25,741 nucleotides of DNA from Peptococcaceae bacterium UBA5767. GTDB lineage: Bacteria > Bacillota > TC1 > UBA5767. Under the pieces are notes generated by a model that was not told the DNA's origin, did no database searches, and saw only the letters and a list, made by a program, of their open reading frames with translations. This document shows, in pieces, positions 15,675 to 23,979 of this stretch (positions are counted from its first letter, which is position 1; every line of letters starts with the position of its first letter). The position numbers were made by a program, and so were the translations under genes. Location of the stretch: contig DIET01000003.1 of NCBI GenBank assembly GCA_002418765.1, positions 1 to 25,741 on the forward strand. Direction: 5' to 3'.

Positions 15675-16115
15675 CTATCTCAATGCAGCTACAGCTTCAA
15701 CGAGAGCATCCATATCTAGGACCATCTCCATCATGCTAATTTGCTCATCATAGATATCTGCATCAATTTCATTTTTTAGTTCAAAAATATGGAATGCTTT
15801 GAGTCCCAACGGAACTCCTGCCAACGGACCTGCGTAAGTCGGATCTCCAGTTGATACAGTTTCAGCGGCCAGAGCAGAAGCTTCTGCTTCTCCCCCACCT
15901 AAAACTACAACTAGATCTTCATTACCAAACTCTTCAGCCAAATCTTTGATTCTGGCTTGGTTTTCAAGGTCCATTGCGCCTGCGCTCGTTCAGACGAAGC
16001 ATTCAGTTGTAGAAAACACAACATCAGCACCGGCTGACTTGACGCATTCTGCAATCGCATCACCTGGAATACCATCGCGGTCTCCAAGGATGGCTACTTT
16101 TTTGCCATTCAACAT
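15675..16115 (-). CDS. grdA: Glycine reductase selenoprotein A (TGA = Sec42)
   Basis: From the ATG at 16,113-16,115, after a GAGGAGG site, the frame runs through a TGA at 15,990-15,992 to a TAG at 15,675: 146 residues, close to the ~157 usual for GrdA. The N-terminus is MLNGKKVAILGDRDGIPG, the redox site reads ECFV-U-TSAGAMDLENQ, and GDPTYAGPLAGVPLGL and DEQISMMEMVLDMD are also typical. GrdA is the small acidic carrier that takes a carboxymethyl group on its selenium from component B and passes it to component C, which releases acetyl phosphate; the C-x-x-U pair is then re-reduced by thioredoxin. A general carrier, it can serve any component B, including the GrdE/GrdB-type pair nearby. Read as a stop, the TGA leaves only the last 99 residues visible. 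Confidence 0.95.
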
Positions 16116-16607
16116 TCGTTTGTCCTCCTCAATCTTTTCGTATTAATATTCCTACTACTACTTAAATTTCATGTGCATTCTTTTGGTTTCACAGAACACT
16201 ATTTCACGAATAATCTAGACTGCTACTTGAATATTCAACATTCACATCGCCACCTTTCAATTATTTTAATGAATTATTACTTTCAACTTTTTGCCGAGAA
16301 CCTTAATAAAACTCTACAAGTTATCCACAATGCAACGCTCATCGATAACTACTTCCGACGATTTTTAGGTCTTTGCATCGTCCACACCAAAATCAATCGC
16401 GATTTGCTGGTTATGTTTCAAGCGCAACGATATATGGTTTTTTTATTTTTTATTTCTCTCCTTTTTAGTAATATATTTTTACTAATCTATATATCAGCAA
16501 AGTTCTTATAGCTTAATTTGAGGCCAAATAACTGATATCAAACGGAACTAAAACTAAATTGAACTGTATTACTAATTTTGGATTACCAAACAAATTCGGC
16601 ATTTCGC
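16116..16607 (-). other. 492-bp intergenic stretch with decayed sequence
   Basis: No intact gene is visible. At 16,440-16,510 the minus strand carries a worn copy of the BMP promoter and ribosome binding site, with the AGGAGAGAAA site and AT-AAAAAAAC where the BMP genes have ATGAAAAAAAC. The stretch beyond it, 16,200-16,440, gives minus-strand pieces such as IAIDFGVDDAKT and SFIKVLGKKLKVII between stops, which look like a decayed gene I cannot name. A single TTATCCACA (DnaA-box match) at 16,320 appears isolated. Confidence 0.5.
16478..16501 (-). promoter_or_regulatory. Degenerate third copy of the BMP promoter/operator
   Basis: TTTGCT and AGTAAA, spaced by 12 bases as in the two BMP promoters, keep five of six paired positions. 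The centre, GATATATAGATT, resembles GAAATACAGATT of copy 1. A matching AGGAGAGAAA site follows. The start codon that should come next has been lost, so this may be the remains of a third BMP-type gene or of another gene under the same control. Confidence 0.5.
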
Positions 16608-17972
16608 CTATTGCAATCCCTTCGCCCTTTTACGTAAATATAAGGCCCTATCCTGACATGCTTCTATTAAGGATGACTCATCTATGTTACATATTTTTTT
16701 CTCTTCTACTACCATTTTTCCGTCCACCCATACACAATCTACGTCATTACCATTGGCGTTAAAGATTAGCCCTGAAATAGCACTGTGCACTGGGGCGATA
16801 TGAGCTCTTTTCCAATTAACCAAAAGCATATCTCCTTTAAAGCCAACCTTTAGCATGCCAACATCATTTCTATTTAAAATTACTTGACCTCCTTCGTAAG
16901 TAGCCATTCTTATTATATTTTGAGGAGATATAATAGCAGCATCTTTAGTATGTATTCTATGTAATAAAGTAGTTGTTTTTAGCACCTCTATCATATCTTG
17001 ATTGTTATTACTTCCCGGCCCGTCTGTTCCAAGTGCAACAGGAATACCCAATTCCCGATAGCGTGGAACAGGAGCCACGCCAGAAGCCAAATACATATTA
17101 GACACTGGGTTATGTACAATCATAGCGCCCGTCTTTTGAACCAGCAATATTTCATCTTCTTCTAAATCTACAGCATGAGCCAACTGGCTTTTTTTACCCA
17201 AAGCACCGATAGAATGTAGAAAGGGAATATTGCGCATACCATAAGCATCCAAGCTGTCTTGAACCACACGCTCATTTTCAGCAGTATGAATTTGATACAT
17301 CAAATCATTTTCTTCTGCGTAAGCATAGCTGGAGCTAATTAATTCAGGCGTTGAACCCCAAGGACTACTCGGTCCTAATGCTAGCTGCAAGCGACCATCA
17401 TCTTTACCATGCCAAATTGATTTCAGTCTATTAAGTTCTTCAAATATTACTTGGCTTGATTCTACTAATGGTTTTTGTGATGGCAATGGTAATTTGTCTG
17501 CAAAAGTACGGCAATATACACCTCTAATTCCCGTTTCCTCCATTGCTCTTAGGACATTGTCTGAATTCTTTTTACTTGTATGAATATAGTTTTGATCAAG
17601 AACTGTGGTTGCTCCATTCTTAAGATTTTCAATACAGCCTAAAAGTGATGAAAGATACATATCTTCTTCTTCCATAACATTGCAGATAGGATAAATCTCT
17701 TCAAACAACCACTGTCGTAACCGTTTATTATCATCTAAACCACGCATAAATGTTTGAAAAAGATGAGTGTGCCCATTAATCAAACCTGGCATAAGCCAGC
17801 GTCCTTTTGCATCCACAATTTTGTCAGCAATTCTTTGATATGCTTCTAATTTTTCATTATTTTCTCCGACGTCAATAATTTTACCATCTTCCAAGTATAC
17901 GTAGCCTTTGGTAAATTCTTGCCAATTCTCATCAAAAGTTAGAACCCATGCATTATGAATCAATTGTTTCAT
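16608..17972 (-). CDS. TRZ/ATZ-type metal-dependent amidohydrolase (8-oxoguanine/MTA-SAH deaminase-like)
   Basis: A 454-residue amidohydrolase of the branch that includes guanine/8-oxoguanine deaminases, SsnA, atrazine chlorohydrolase and methylthioadenosine deaminase. The metal site starts with GLINGHTHLFQT (His68, His70). Further ligands are likely the His in YQIHTAENE, the His in LAHAVDL and the Asp in LGTDGPGSNN. The fold ends in the usual beta-sandwich, with GMLKVGFKGDMLLVN. These enzymes remove amino groups or other leaving groups from purine- or triazine-like rings. The start has AAGGAG eight bases upstream. It stands alone between a broken and an intact grdA, in line with a role in degrading a nitrogen heterocycle. 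Class secure; the substrate may be an aminated purine, cytosine-like or creatinine-like ring. Confidence 0.88.
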   Translation of the reverse strand: MKQLIHNAWVLTFDENWQEFTKGYVYLEDGKIIDVGENNEKLEAYQRIADKIVDAKGRWLMPGLINGHTHLFQTFMRGLDDNKRLRQWLFEEIYPICNVMEEEDMYLSSLLGCIENLKNGATTVLDQNYIHTSKKNSDNVLRAMEETGIRGVYCRTFADKLPLPSQKPLVESSQVIFEELNRLKSIWHGKDDGRLQLALGPSSPWGSTPELISSSYAYAEENDLMYQIHTAENERVVQDSLDAYGMRNIPFLHSIGALGKKSQLAHAVDLEEDEILLVQKTGAMIVHNPVSNMYLASGVAPVPRYRELGIPVALGTDGPGSNNNQDMIEVLKTTTLLHRIHTKDAAIISPQNIIRMATYEGGQVILNRNDVGMLKVGFKGDMLLVNWKRAHIAPVHSAISGLIFNANGNDVDCVWVDGKMVVEEKKICNIDESSLIEACQDRALYLRKRAKGLQ

Positions 17973-18115
17973 TAGTCCGCTCCTTCCTGAAAAAAACAGT
18001 ATAAATGGTTATATATTTTGGGGGTAAATGGGTATTGACCCTTTTCCATTAAACTAGACACACCAAACTCGTAACAGATCAATTCTTCTCCCTCTTTTAG
18101 TGAAAATTATTGATT

Positions 18116-18447
18116 TTAACCGCGAATTTCTTTTACTTTTTCAAGAATCGTATCTACATCAAGCACCATTTCCATCATGGAAATTTGATCATCATAAACC
18201 GTTTCATCAATTTCATCTTTTATGCAAAAATAGGATATGCTTTGAATCCTAACTGGACTCCTGCTAATGAAACAGCATAAGTAAGATCGCCATTGGTAAC
18301 AGTTTCAGCAGCTAAAGCAGATGCTTCAGCTTCGCCACCACCTAAAACAACCATGAAATCTTCATTGCCAAATTGTTCAGCGAAACTCTTAATTCTTGCT
18401 TGGTTTTCTAAGTCCATTGTACGTGCGCTTGCTCAGACAAAGCATTC
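18116..18447 (-). pseudogene. Second grdA, truncated and frameshifted
   Basis: The remnant begins at the Sec site, ECFV-U (TGA at 18,433-18,435), continues MDLENQARIKSFAEQFGNED and GDLTYAVSLAGVQLG, then meets a one-base deletion near 18,220 that introduces TAA. In the next frame the expected tail, DDQISMMEMVLDVD to a TAA at 18,116, is still readable. The first ~40 codons are absent. Its protein sequence is close to the intact grdA at 15,675-16,115 but clearly diverged, so it is an older duplicate or a separate paralog. Confidence 0.9.
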
Positions 18448-18591
18448 TGTTTAATTACATAGTTTCCCTGATTTTATTTGTTTTTATTTTTTCCCATTGG
18501 CAAGCCAATCCCCATGCAATATTTATATGTTTCGCCTACTATCCTTGGCCACGGTCCGCATTTTTTTGTTATGTACTATGTACAATAATAA

Positions 18592-19323
18592 TTATTCTTG
18601 CTTCTTTTTAGAGTCGCCCGTCTTTTTTTTCGGTGCACAAAATTTCCTGTTTTTGTCATACAAATACTCCTTAGGAAGTGAATCTCTGAGTTCAGCTTTA
18701 CCAGCATTGATTATTTTTGCCACCTCAACGACCCTGACGCCCAGTATATAGGAACTCAGAAGAATCTCGTCGTTTCTCTCAATGGTTCTATCCTTTAGAA
18801 CCCTTGCTCCTACACCAATATAGGACTCAGGCATGTCAGAGGTCACTGGTAGACAGTTCATCAACATGAGATGTGCATTTAGGTACTCCATCAATAGCTC
18901 TTGTCCACCGTATTGCGTATTCCCATGTACAATGCTACCTCCTACTTTGAGCAAACGTGGCACCTTACCAAAGGAATGCCCAAAGACAGTTGCCCCTAGC
19001 CGCGTAATGAGCGCGTACATAGCCGCTGGTGCACCCATATGGAACAGTGGCACAACATAAATAATACCATCCGCGCTAATCCATTCATTTGCAAGTTCAT
19101 GCATATCGTCATCGATCGTACAATTTCCTGTTTTAATATGGTATGCTTTACAATTCTCGAGACAAGGTTCAATTCTTTTGCCTGCCATCTCGTACACTAC
19201 CGAAGTTGCTCCAAGCGACTTAACGCCTTCACTCGCTTTTTCGACGAATTTAGCAGAATTACTATTCTTTCTTGGACTTCCGTTGATAATCAGAATTCTG
19301 ATATCTTTTCCATCTATTGGCAT
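18592..19323 (-). CDS. Flavodoxin-fold NAD(P)H-dependent FMN reductase / iron-sulfur flavoprotein-like
   Basis: A 243-residue flavin protein. The FMN phosphate loop is INGSPRKNSNSAKF (about residues 13-26). IEPCLENCKAYHIKTGNC resembles the clustered cysteines of iron-sulfur flavoproteins, although spacing differs from the standard set. Further FMN-fold landmarks are DGIIYVVPLFHMGAPAAMYALITR and HGNTQYGGQE. The C-terminus is lysine-rich. Such proteins move electrons between pyridine nucleotides, ferredoxin and small redox targets. It is the last gene of a four-gene operon, with AAGGAGG at its start and 10 bases after the creatininase-family gene. It could reduce a ring intermediate or re-oxidise the molybdenum hydroxylase; both are guesses from context. 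Confidence 0.82.
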   Translation of the reverse strand: MPIDGKDIRILIINGSPRKNSNSAKFVEKASEGVKSLGATSVVYEMAGKRIEPCLENCKAYHIKTGNCTIDDDMHELANEWISADGIIYVVPLFHMGAPAAMYALITRLGATVFGHSFGKVPRLLKVGGSIVHGNTQYGGQELLMEYLNAHLMLMNCLPVTSDMPESYIGVGARVLKDRTIERNDEILLSSYILGVRVVEVAKIINAGKAELRDSLPKEYLYDKNRKFCAPKKKTGDSKKKQE

Positions 19324-19333
19324 CCCTTCCTCC

Positions 19334-20152
19334 TTAATCTACTACTTTTAGGTTGTACTCCTGCACAAGCAAATCCGCAAGCCATTCCGCCAGAACGTCA
19401 TACAATGCATCACCCGCCTCAGCAGTCGCAGAAGAAGGATCTCCAAGCTGTCCCGGACAATTATCCGGATAATACTTCATAGAACCCTTTGTCATTGGCC
19501 GGTAAACAGCGCCGCCCACCAATGGTTCATTAGAAAATAGCACCTCTTTTCTTAGTACATTAGGTTTGATAAACGGTACTACCTTATCCATTTGCACAAG
19601 TTCCGGGAACGCCGCAAGGGCTCGGGAGGTTTCCCTTGCGCCGCCATGCCCGTCAGCCCAATCTGTGGGGAAAATTCTCTTTTGATCTGCTAGATGAGGT
19701 AGAAGCCAGTTCACGCACATAACGTCCATATTCTGTTCAATCTGCAACTCCTGCAATGCAACCTGCATAGGAGGAATATTGCCGTCATGTCCCATCAACA
19801 GCACAATTCGGCGAAAACCCATTTGGTCAAGGGCTCTGCAGACTTCCTTTAGAAGCAAAACCAACGTAGATGGCATAATCTGAATACTCCCGGGGTAATG
19901 CATTGCCTCAGGGTGAACACCAAATGGTATCGAAGGTCCGACGCCTACATACATTCCCTTTTTTTGTAGCACCGCACACGTCCTGCATGCCATTTCCTGC
20001 GCAATAAAAGTGTCACTACCAAGAGGCAGATGGTGACCATGCTGCTCTACGGCACCTACAGGAACGATGCAGACATCCGTGAGCTTTAAAAGCTCCTCCA
20101 CATCTTTCCATGTCATTTCTTCAAATATGCGGATACCAGTTTTGCTATACAT
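19334..20152 (-). CDS. Creatininase-family amidohydrolase
   Basis: A 272-residue protein of the creatininase family, metal-dependent hydrolases that open cyclic amides such as creatinine or cleave formamides in cofactor pathways. The hallmark metal-binding segment IVPVGAVEQHGHHLPLGSDTF (about residues 31-51) has the expected Glu, His and Asp. GHDGNIPPMQ and ADGHGGARETS carry the second His/Asp set and the Glu. The start ATG has GAGGTG upstream and follows the oxidoreductase gene by 31 bases. The family is not specific: members act on creatinine, dehydro-inosose, 3-oxo-amides and flavin precursors. Here it most likely hydrolyses a cyclic or linear amide in the catabolic pathway. Confidence 0.88.
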   Translation of the reverse strand: MYSKTGIRIFEEMTWKDVEELLKLTDVCIVPVGAVEQHGHHLPLGSDTFIAQEMACRTCAVLQKKGMYVGVGPSIPFGVHPEAMHYPGSIQIMPSTLVLLLKEVCRALDQMGFRRIVLLMGHDGNIPPMQVALQELQIEQNMDVMCVNWLLPHLADQKRIFPTDWADGHGGARETSRALAAFPELVQMDKVVPFIKPNVLRKEVLFSNEPLVGGAVYRPMTKGSMKYYPDNCPGQLGDPSSATAEAGDALYDVLAEWLADLLVQEYNLKVVD

Positions 20153-20183
20153 TCATATTACACCTCAGATCTCTTAAATTTGT

Positions 20184-21170
20184 TTAACTCATAATCTGTA
20201 CGTCAAAACCAACCCCAGCCTCAATTGCAGCTTTGTATGCTTGATATGAAACAGCCACATCGTTAGCGCCCATACCAAGGTGAGTCATAACTGTACGTTC
20301 TTCAGCTTTTTCACGACCTGGTTTTCTGCCACAAACTATCTCACTGAGATCCGTATAGACCTTATCTGCATCCACCATTGCTGCTGGGCGTTGGAGCCAA
20401 TTATCAGATTGCGTGTTTCCGAGAACCCATTTATCTACATTATGTAAAATGTTTTTTATGTCAATATCCCATAAGCAAGTGGGAACAAGATGTGTACCTG
20501 GCACCAGCATTTCGTCAAAAATCAACGGGGTACGGCAAGTTGTCACGCTGCAGACAATATCACCTCCATGAACAGCATCTGCAACACAACTCATTGGCAC
20601 TACTTCTAGACCGTAATTCTCTTCGGTATATTTCTTTAGTGATTGCATTGCTTCCTCACGAACGTCATAAATCTGAACTTTTTTTAATGGAAAGATATTT
20701 AACTCACATATAGCGCTAATATGGGTTTCGCCTTGTACGCCACAGCCTATCATTGTAAGCACCTCAGAATCTTTCCTAGCAAGGTATTTAGCTCCCATAG
20801 CCGCCATCGCTGCAGTACGCATACCAGTCAGATAGGCGGCGTCCATGAAAGCGATTGGCATCATTGTTTCAGCGTCATTAATAGTTGTAACGCCAACAGT
20901 GTAAGGCAAGCCCTTTGGTGGGTTGCCATCGCAACAGCCAAGCCACTTGTCACCAACGACTTTCCAAGGTCTTATGTAAGCAGGGTGTGGAAGGAGAAAA
21001 GAATAATTTCCTTCCGAGGGAAACAGCGATTGACATTTTTCCTGCAAAAGCTCTCCTTCACCAATAAAGCGCAAAGCATCCTCTACTGCTTGCAAGGATT
21101 TTTTCATGTTCCAAACACTCTTAATATCCGAAGTCGTAAGTATTCGTGTTTTCCATTCTTCTGGTCTCAT
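20184..21170 (-). CDS. Ornithine cyclodeaminase / mu-crystallin family NAD(P)-dependent oxidoreductase
   Basis: A 328-residue protein with the two-part OCD fold. The substrate domain includes GLPYTVGVTTINDAETMMP and FMDAAYLTGMRTAAMAAMGAKYLAR, where the Arg of TGMRTAA normally holds the substrate carboxylate. The Rossmann part has MIGCGVQGETHISA (about residues 139-152), followed by QIYDVREEA. Family members include ornithine cyclodeaminase, alanine dehydrogenase and cyclic imine (ketimine) reductases. Beside ring-opening hydrolases, reduction of a cyclic imine or oxidative deamination of an amino acid product is plausible. It starts with GGAGGTG seven bases before the ATG and follows the enamidase-like gene by 53 bases, in one operon. 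Confidence 0.88.
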   Translation of the reverse strand: MRPEEWKTRILTTSDIKSVWNMKKSLQAVEDALRFIGEGELLQEKCQSLFPSEGNYSFLLPHPAYIRPWKVVGDKWLGCCDGNPPKGLPYTVGVTTINDAETMMPIAFMDAAYLTGMRTAAMAAMGAKYLARKDSEVLTMIGCGVQGETHISAICELNIFPLKKVQIYDVREEAMQSLKKYTEENYGLEVVPMSCVADAVHGGDIVCSVTTCRTPLIFDEMLVPGTHLVPTCLWDIDIKNILHNVDKWVLGNTQSDNWLQRPAAMVDADKVYTDLSEIVCGRKPGREKAEERTVMTHLGMGANDVAVSYQAYKAAIEAGVGFDVQIMS

Positions 21171-21223
21171 TTGTTACACCTCCATTATATTTATATGTTC
21201 ATATTCTTAACGCCTATTGAGCA

Positions 21224-22468
21224 TTACCTTTTTAAAAACTCAAAATCCGTTCTGGGACGATATAAAAATTCATATATGTCTTCGGGGCATAGACTACGAT
21301 CACCCAACTTACACACCCGCTGTGTGGCTCGGGTATCACTGCCTCTGAGGGCTACTACCCGGCCATCAGCTACGACCAGAGAACAGCCGAACAGGTCACC
21401 AGCTTCGATGGCACTTAAAGCGTCATCTCCCACCGAACCTGGAGGGGCGTCGATAATCACAATATCCCCTATTCTTCCCACCGCAAGAGTACCTGTAGCA
21501 AGTCCGTACAATTTTGCCGCATTGCCGGTGGCATAGGCAATGACGTTTTGCGCAGGTATTTCATTTAGAGCGGAAGCTCGCACAATGGCTTTATTCATCG
21601 CACCTGCAAGACTACACGCACCCGTAGGAGCGTCGCTACCGAACACAATCCTGTGTTCCTCGCCCTGTTCCCGCACATACCTCAGAATTTTATTGAAACT
21701 GATGCAATTACCCTCAGGAATGAGTTCAATTCCGCCTGTGGTGTTATCAATAACTCTTTTTATCTCTTCCCAACTGCTACTCGTTGTGCCGCCGTTAGCG
21801 TGAGCAATCTTATCTGGCTTTAAGGATATAATGTCCTCGGCATGCAGCCATGTGGATCCCGGAATAGAGGGGGGAGCCATATGCACCGAGATAAAGAAAC
21901 CATACTTGCGCGCCCAGTCTACCATGCGCCGAATCTTGGTCATATCCCCCGTCCCGCCGCCGCCAATTTCTCCTACAAGATGTACACCCTTTTGGGACAA
22001 TTCCTTGAAATCTTCTTCAACCAGGTCATCGCAAAGTACCAATGCTCCCGCATGTACCTTAAGACCTTTCCCAGGCCTAAAATTAGTAAATAGCCTGTGT
22101 GCAAAGACAACCGTTGCTTTTATCCCTTCCTTATCATTATAAAAACGCGGATATCCCGGTCCCTGCTCACCCTCAGATATTATCGTAGTGGTTCCGTTTT
22201 GCAGCGTATCTTCCAATAATCCCGTCATCTGCAAGCAAGCATTATAGTCCTCCATGCCGTTGTGGACGTGGGCGTCAATAAAGCCCGGAACGGCAGTCTG
22301 ACCATTAACGTCAATAACAACTTGATACTGGCTTTTATTAAAGGACCCCTCGTACCCAATCTTGTCAATCACCCCATTGGTTACACCTATGCAATCGGCC
22401 TCTACAATTCCTTTGTCAATGTCACCAGTAACGATACGACCTATATTGGTCAAGAGTATGTTATTCAC
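21224..22468 (-). CDS. Enamidase-like amidohydrolase
   Basis: A 414-residue binuclear-metal amidohydrolase. It has PGFIDAHVHNG (His67, His69), GEIGGGGTGDM, a HMAPPSIPG segment, KIAHANGG and FGSDAPTG with the catalytic Asp. The C-terminal LATGTLAVGRIGDIVIIDAPPGSV and ALSAIEAGD resemble the enamidase of Eubacterium barkeri nicotinate fermentation (as I remember it), which opens tetrahydro-6-oxonicotinate to 2-formylglutarate. I chose the GTG at 22,466-22,468 after AAGGAGGGGG. The open frame continues about 60 codons upstream, but that part lies over IS1182 sequence and has no site. It is the first gene of the right-hand operon. Close relatives such as imidazolonepropionase or dihydroorotase-like enzymes cannot be excluded. 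Confidence 0.82.
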   Translation of the reverse strand: MNNILLTNIGRIVTGDIDKGIVEADCIGVTNGVIDKIGYEGSFNKSQYQVVIDVNGQTAVPGFIDAHVHNGMEDYNACLQMTGLLEDTLQNGTTTIISEGEQGPGYPRFYNDKEGIKATVVFAHRLFTNFRPGKGLKVHAGALVLCDDLVEEDFKELSQKGVHLVGEIGGGGTGDMTKIRRMVDWARKYGFFISVHMAPPSIPGSTWLHAEDIISLKPDKIAHANGGTTSSSWEEIKRVIDNTTGGIELIPEGNCISFNKILRYVREQGEEHRIVFGSDAPTGACSLAGAMNKAIVRASALNEIPAQNVIAYATGNAAKLYGLATGTLAVGRIGDIVIIDAPPGSVGDDALSAIEAGDLFGCSLVVADGRVVALRGSDTRATQRVCKLGDRSLCPEDIYEFLYRPRTDFEFLKR

Positions 22469-22499
22469 TCTCAATCCCCCTCCTTCTTGCGACCTTATA

Positions 22500-23350
22500 C
22501 TGCACAGTAAATCTTTCAGACCCAAGGCACCGTCAACGCAATAATCAGCGCCTTGATTATTATGGAAATGCTGAATCTTACGAAAGATGCATTGTCGGAC
22601 AGCACAATCAATGATGAGCATTTCCAGTATGCATATACCATCATTTTCTCGGAACAAACGTTCAACGGTGGAAACTTCCGTCGGTCAGGAAAAGACACTA
22701 TAATCACACGCAGGAAATTGCCAGGCACCTATGTCATACGAAGATGGAATCCTTAGCGACTGAGTTTGCCAAATACCTTGGTCTGAATCCATCCGTAAAG
22801 CGCATGGATAGCCTCATGGTATCTTCCAGCAATAATAAGAGGATATATACCTGTTTTGCTCAAACAAACAATGTACTCGAAAATACAGAAGACCAATCGG
22901 CACCCAAGAAATCGGAACGCTACCTTGAAAAAATCTCAACAGCGCTTTTGAAAAAGACACCCGATGAACTGCAAGCAGATTTTGGCGTTAAAGCCAAGAT
23001 GAAACGCAACTTAAGTGCCGGCAGGCCACAACCATACAAATCCAAATACTCCGAAAAGACGAAATCATATGCGTCTCTTTCATCAGGAAAACTTGTAAGA
23101 GCTATCTCTTGCGTAAACGGTGCGGAACCAGTCTACAGAATAAATCCACTATGTTTGGTATCTTTAAAAAAATCAAGAGGTCTAAATCAGTCAAGAAAAT
23201 ACAGGCTGAGGAATACTAGATATTGACCAAGACACGAAACGGTGTCGCAGAGATGCCATCCATCATGCAGCGTAAGTAAACGCGAACAACTTCTCCGACA
23301 GAGTTGTGGTGCGCTCAAATATGGCTCTCGTTCAGGATCAGGTCCTTATT
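22500..23350 (+). pseudogene. IS1182-family transposase remnant
   Basis: Plus-strand pieces in several frames match IS1182-type transposases in the right order. They are MEMLNLTKDALSDSTINDEHFQYA, split by frameshifts, then ESLATEFAKYLGLNPSVKRMDSLMVSSS (22,744 onward), a YLEKISTALLKKTPDELQADF part, then SVKKIQAEEY and TKTRNGVAEMPSIMQRK near the usual C-terminus. Much of the catalytic middle is missing, and about 0.85 kb remains of an element normally near 1.8 kb. It sits directly upstream of the enamidase-like gene and may have displaced that operon's original promoter. Confidence 0.8.
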
Positions 23351-23674
23351 TGCCAGGCGATTTCTCCAGAAGATGATGGCAGAGCCCCAAATGGCAATCA
23401 CCTAGATCATGGGTATTCTTTTCAATTATCTTGCGTAGAAAACCAAGTCAGGTTTCATTTCAGTTCTCGAAATAACTCAAGTTCTAACACTCGAGTCATT
23501 CATACAACCTTTAGAATCAATAATAATTCATTCAAGGAGGCAAAACCGGTCATCAGTATGGTATCTATGAAAACAGAACAGAAAATGGTCAGAAATGCAG
23601 ATGTGAGTTACGTGAGTTGAATCATGATGTTTACAAACAAGGTAACCAGAAACGATAAGCGTCGTTTTCTATGT

Positions 23675-23706
23675 ATTTTTCTGACTAAATGTTTAGTCAG
23701 AAAAAT
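23675..23706. promoter_or_regulatory. Perfect 15-bp inverted repeat, TetR-like operator
   Basis: ATTTTTCTGACTAAA and TTTAGTCAGAAAAAT flank a central TG: 15 perfect pairs. The core GACTAAA-TG-TTTAGTC resembles operators of TetR/AcrR regulators. With the flanking A and T runs it could also work as a two-way terminator, although the stem is poor in G and C. Confidence 0.55.
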
Positions 23707-23784
23707 GTTTAAAAAAACTTCAATTTTATGGCTTACTGTTTAATTACAATGTATAAATAATGCATGACTAATGAAGTGATGTGT

Positions 23785-23813
23785 TTGACTAAACGTTCAG
23801 TATGTTATATTTT
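23785..23813 (+). promoter_or_regulatory. Possible promoter overlapped by a second TetR-like operator
   Basis: ACTAAACGTTCAGT (23,788-23,801) is a 14-bp palindrome with one mismatched pair, matching the core of the site 110 bp to the left. It overlaps TTGACT (23,785-23,790), which is followed after 17 bases by TATTTT. A repressor there would block rightward transcription. No gene follows on the plus strand, so the controlled gene has probably been lost or displaced by IS110. Confidence 0.45.
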
Positions 23814-23979
23814 TATTATAATTCTTGATGGTCATTTGTCAACTAGAAAAAGATCAAGCCCCTATGGTGTCTGTACCACAAGTAATATTGTCTCAATGAG
23901 AATTAAGTGATTTTGTTCATTGGATGTTGTATACTGACCTCTGCAGAAAGAACCTGATAATGAGGAAGTCCAGGCATGA

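Noticed and set aside
15970..15992. SECIS hairpin after the grdA TGA
   Set aside because: Short pairings such as GCGC/GCGC can be drawn but none has convincing loop position and length by eye; decoding is inferred from protein conservation instead.
16318..16330. DnaA-box match TTATCCACA suggesting an origin
   Set aside because: It is single, with no cluster of boxes, no dnaA or dnaN gene and no AT-rich unwinding repeats nearby.
22469..22657. N-terminal extension of the enamidase-like protein of about 60 residues
   Set aside because: It overlaps IS1182 sequence on the other strand, has no ribosome binding site at its ATG, and the GTG at 22,468 has a strong AAGGAGG site and fits family length.
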